From contig JAQBHI010000108.1 of NCBI GenBank assembly GCA_032127875.1, forward strand, positions 70,273-134,272: a DNA stretch of 64,000 nt. The letters run 5' to 3'. A program made the position numbers and the translations under genes. The DNA is from CADEEV01 sp032127875 (lineage in GTDB: Bacteria; Acidobacteriota; Vicinamibacteria; Fen-336). Below the pieces are notes generated by a model, which saw nothing but the letters and a program-made list of their open reading frames with translations, was not told the DNA's origin and did not search any database. Shown in pieces: positions 63,450-64,000 of the stretch (the stretch's first letter is position 1; each line of letters begins with the position of its first letter).

Positions 63450-63476
63450 CCCCTAAATGGGGTGGCTCTTTGAAAA
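63450..63476 (+). promoter_or_regulatory. rRNA leader boxB-like hairpin and boxA
   Basis: A small hairpin CCCC-TAAAT-GGGG (63450-63462) is followed at once by TGGCTCTTTGAAAA (63463-63476), close to the boxA antitermination sequence TGCTCTTTAACA of rrn leaders. Confidence 0.65.
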
Positions 63477-63572
63477 CTAGGTAGGTAGCACACATTCCGA
63501 AGCGAGATTTCGGCCGACGGACCATAATCGTTTCTTCGGTAACGAAGCGGGCGCGAAAGCGTCTGTCGAGTT

Positions 63573-64000
<428 letters not shown>

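Overview
The window looks like the replication-origin neighbourhood of a Gram-negative, rod-shaped, high-GC bacterium. Direct evidence for an outer membrane is LpxC, a Wzm/Wzt O-antigen exporter, a heptose-1-phosphate adenylyltransferase, and three parvulin-type periplasmic foldases. The partial 16S rRNA at the right edge, the bactofilin, the selenocysteine-encoded SelD and the gene order suggest a lineage of the old 'Deltaproteobacteria' grade (Myxococcota, Desulfobacterota or Binatota type). I cannot place it further without a database. No tRNA, CRISPR array, insertion sequence or phage region was seen; this is ordinary core chromosome with several local oddities.

Layout. 1-2.9 kb: end of a comF-like gene, a secreted zinc-phospholipase/nuclease-like protein, then a signalling cluster (ECF sigma factor, STAS protein, small unknown protein) and a DUF1573 protein. 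2.9-8.0 kb, minus strand: lpxC, and uvrA coupled to a class V aminotransferase. 8.1-14.1 kb: TPR protein, glmU, glmS, UvrD/PcrA helicase. 14.1-23.5 kb, minus strand: the classical dnaA-dnaN-recF-gyrB-gyrA run plus a small lipoprotein. 23.55-23.90 kb: a 354-base gap with an AT-rich tract and inverted DnaA boxes, the likely oriC. 23.9-29.7 kb: rpmH-rnpA-yidD-yidC-jag-rsmG-parA-parB and bactofilin, with a parS site at the end of rsmG. 29.7-35.8 kb: selD (in-frame UGA) and atpHAGDC. 35.8-40.4 kb: O-antigen ABC exporter, a large membrane protein with a PA14-like tail, and the heptose adenylyltransferase. 40.4-46.1 kb: mfd, two SurA-type foldases, and an alkyltransferase-like protein. 46.1-53.7 kb, minus strand: unknown protein, RNase G, rodA, mrdA, mreD, mreC, mreB. 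53.7-56.4 kb, minus strand: GAF-GGDEF protein and FecR-like protein. 56.5-58.8 kb: PpiD-like foldase and a second STAS protein. 58.8-60.4 kb, minus strand: LysW-like zinc ribbon, prenyl synthase and Bcp. 60.5-63.3 kb: purM, purN, tyrS. 63.3-64 kb: tandem rRNA promoters, antitermination-like leader and the start of 16S rRNA.

How it fits together. The genes mostly serve replication initiation, chromosome segregation (ParABS), cell-wall and outer-membrane construction, ATP synthesis and DNA repair. Many neighbouring genes overlap by four bases (GTGA or ATGA), so translational coupling is a strong theme. Several transcription units appear to start with an extended -10 box placed only 6-10 bases before the start codon, suggesting leaderless or nearly leaderless mRNAs. 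The points most worth following are the selenocysteine SelD with its candidate SECIS hairpin, the sigma factor with no normal start codon in a partner-switching-like operon, the orphan LysW-like protein preceded by an 8-codon mini-ORF, the inverted repeat over the RNase G start, and the PA14-tailed membrane protein in the O-antigen export cluster.
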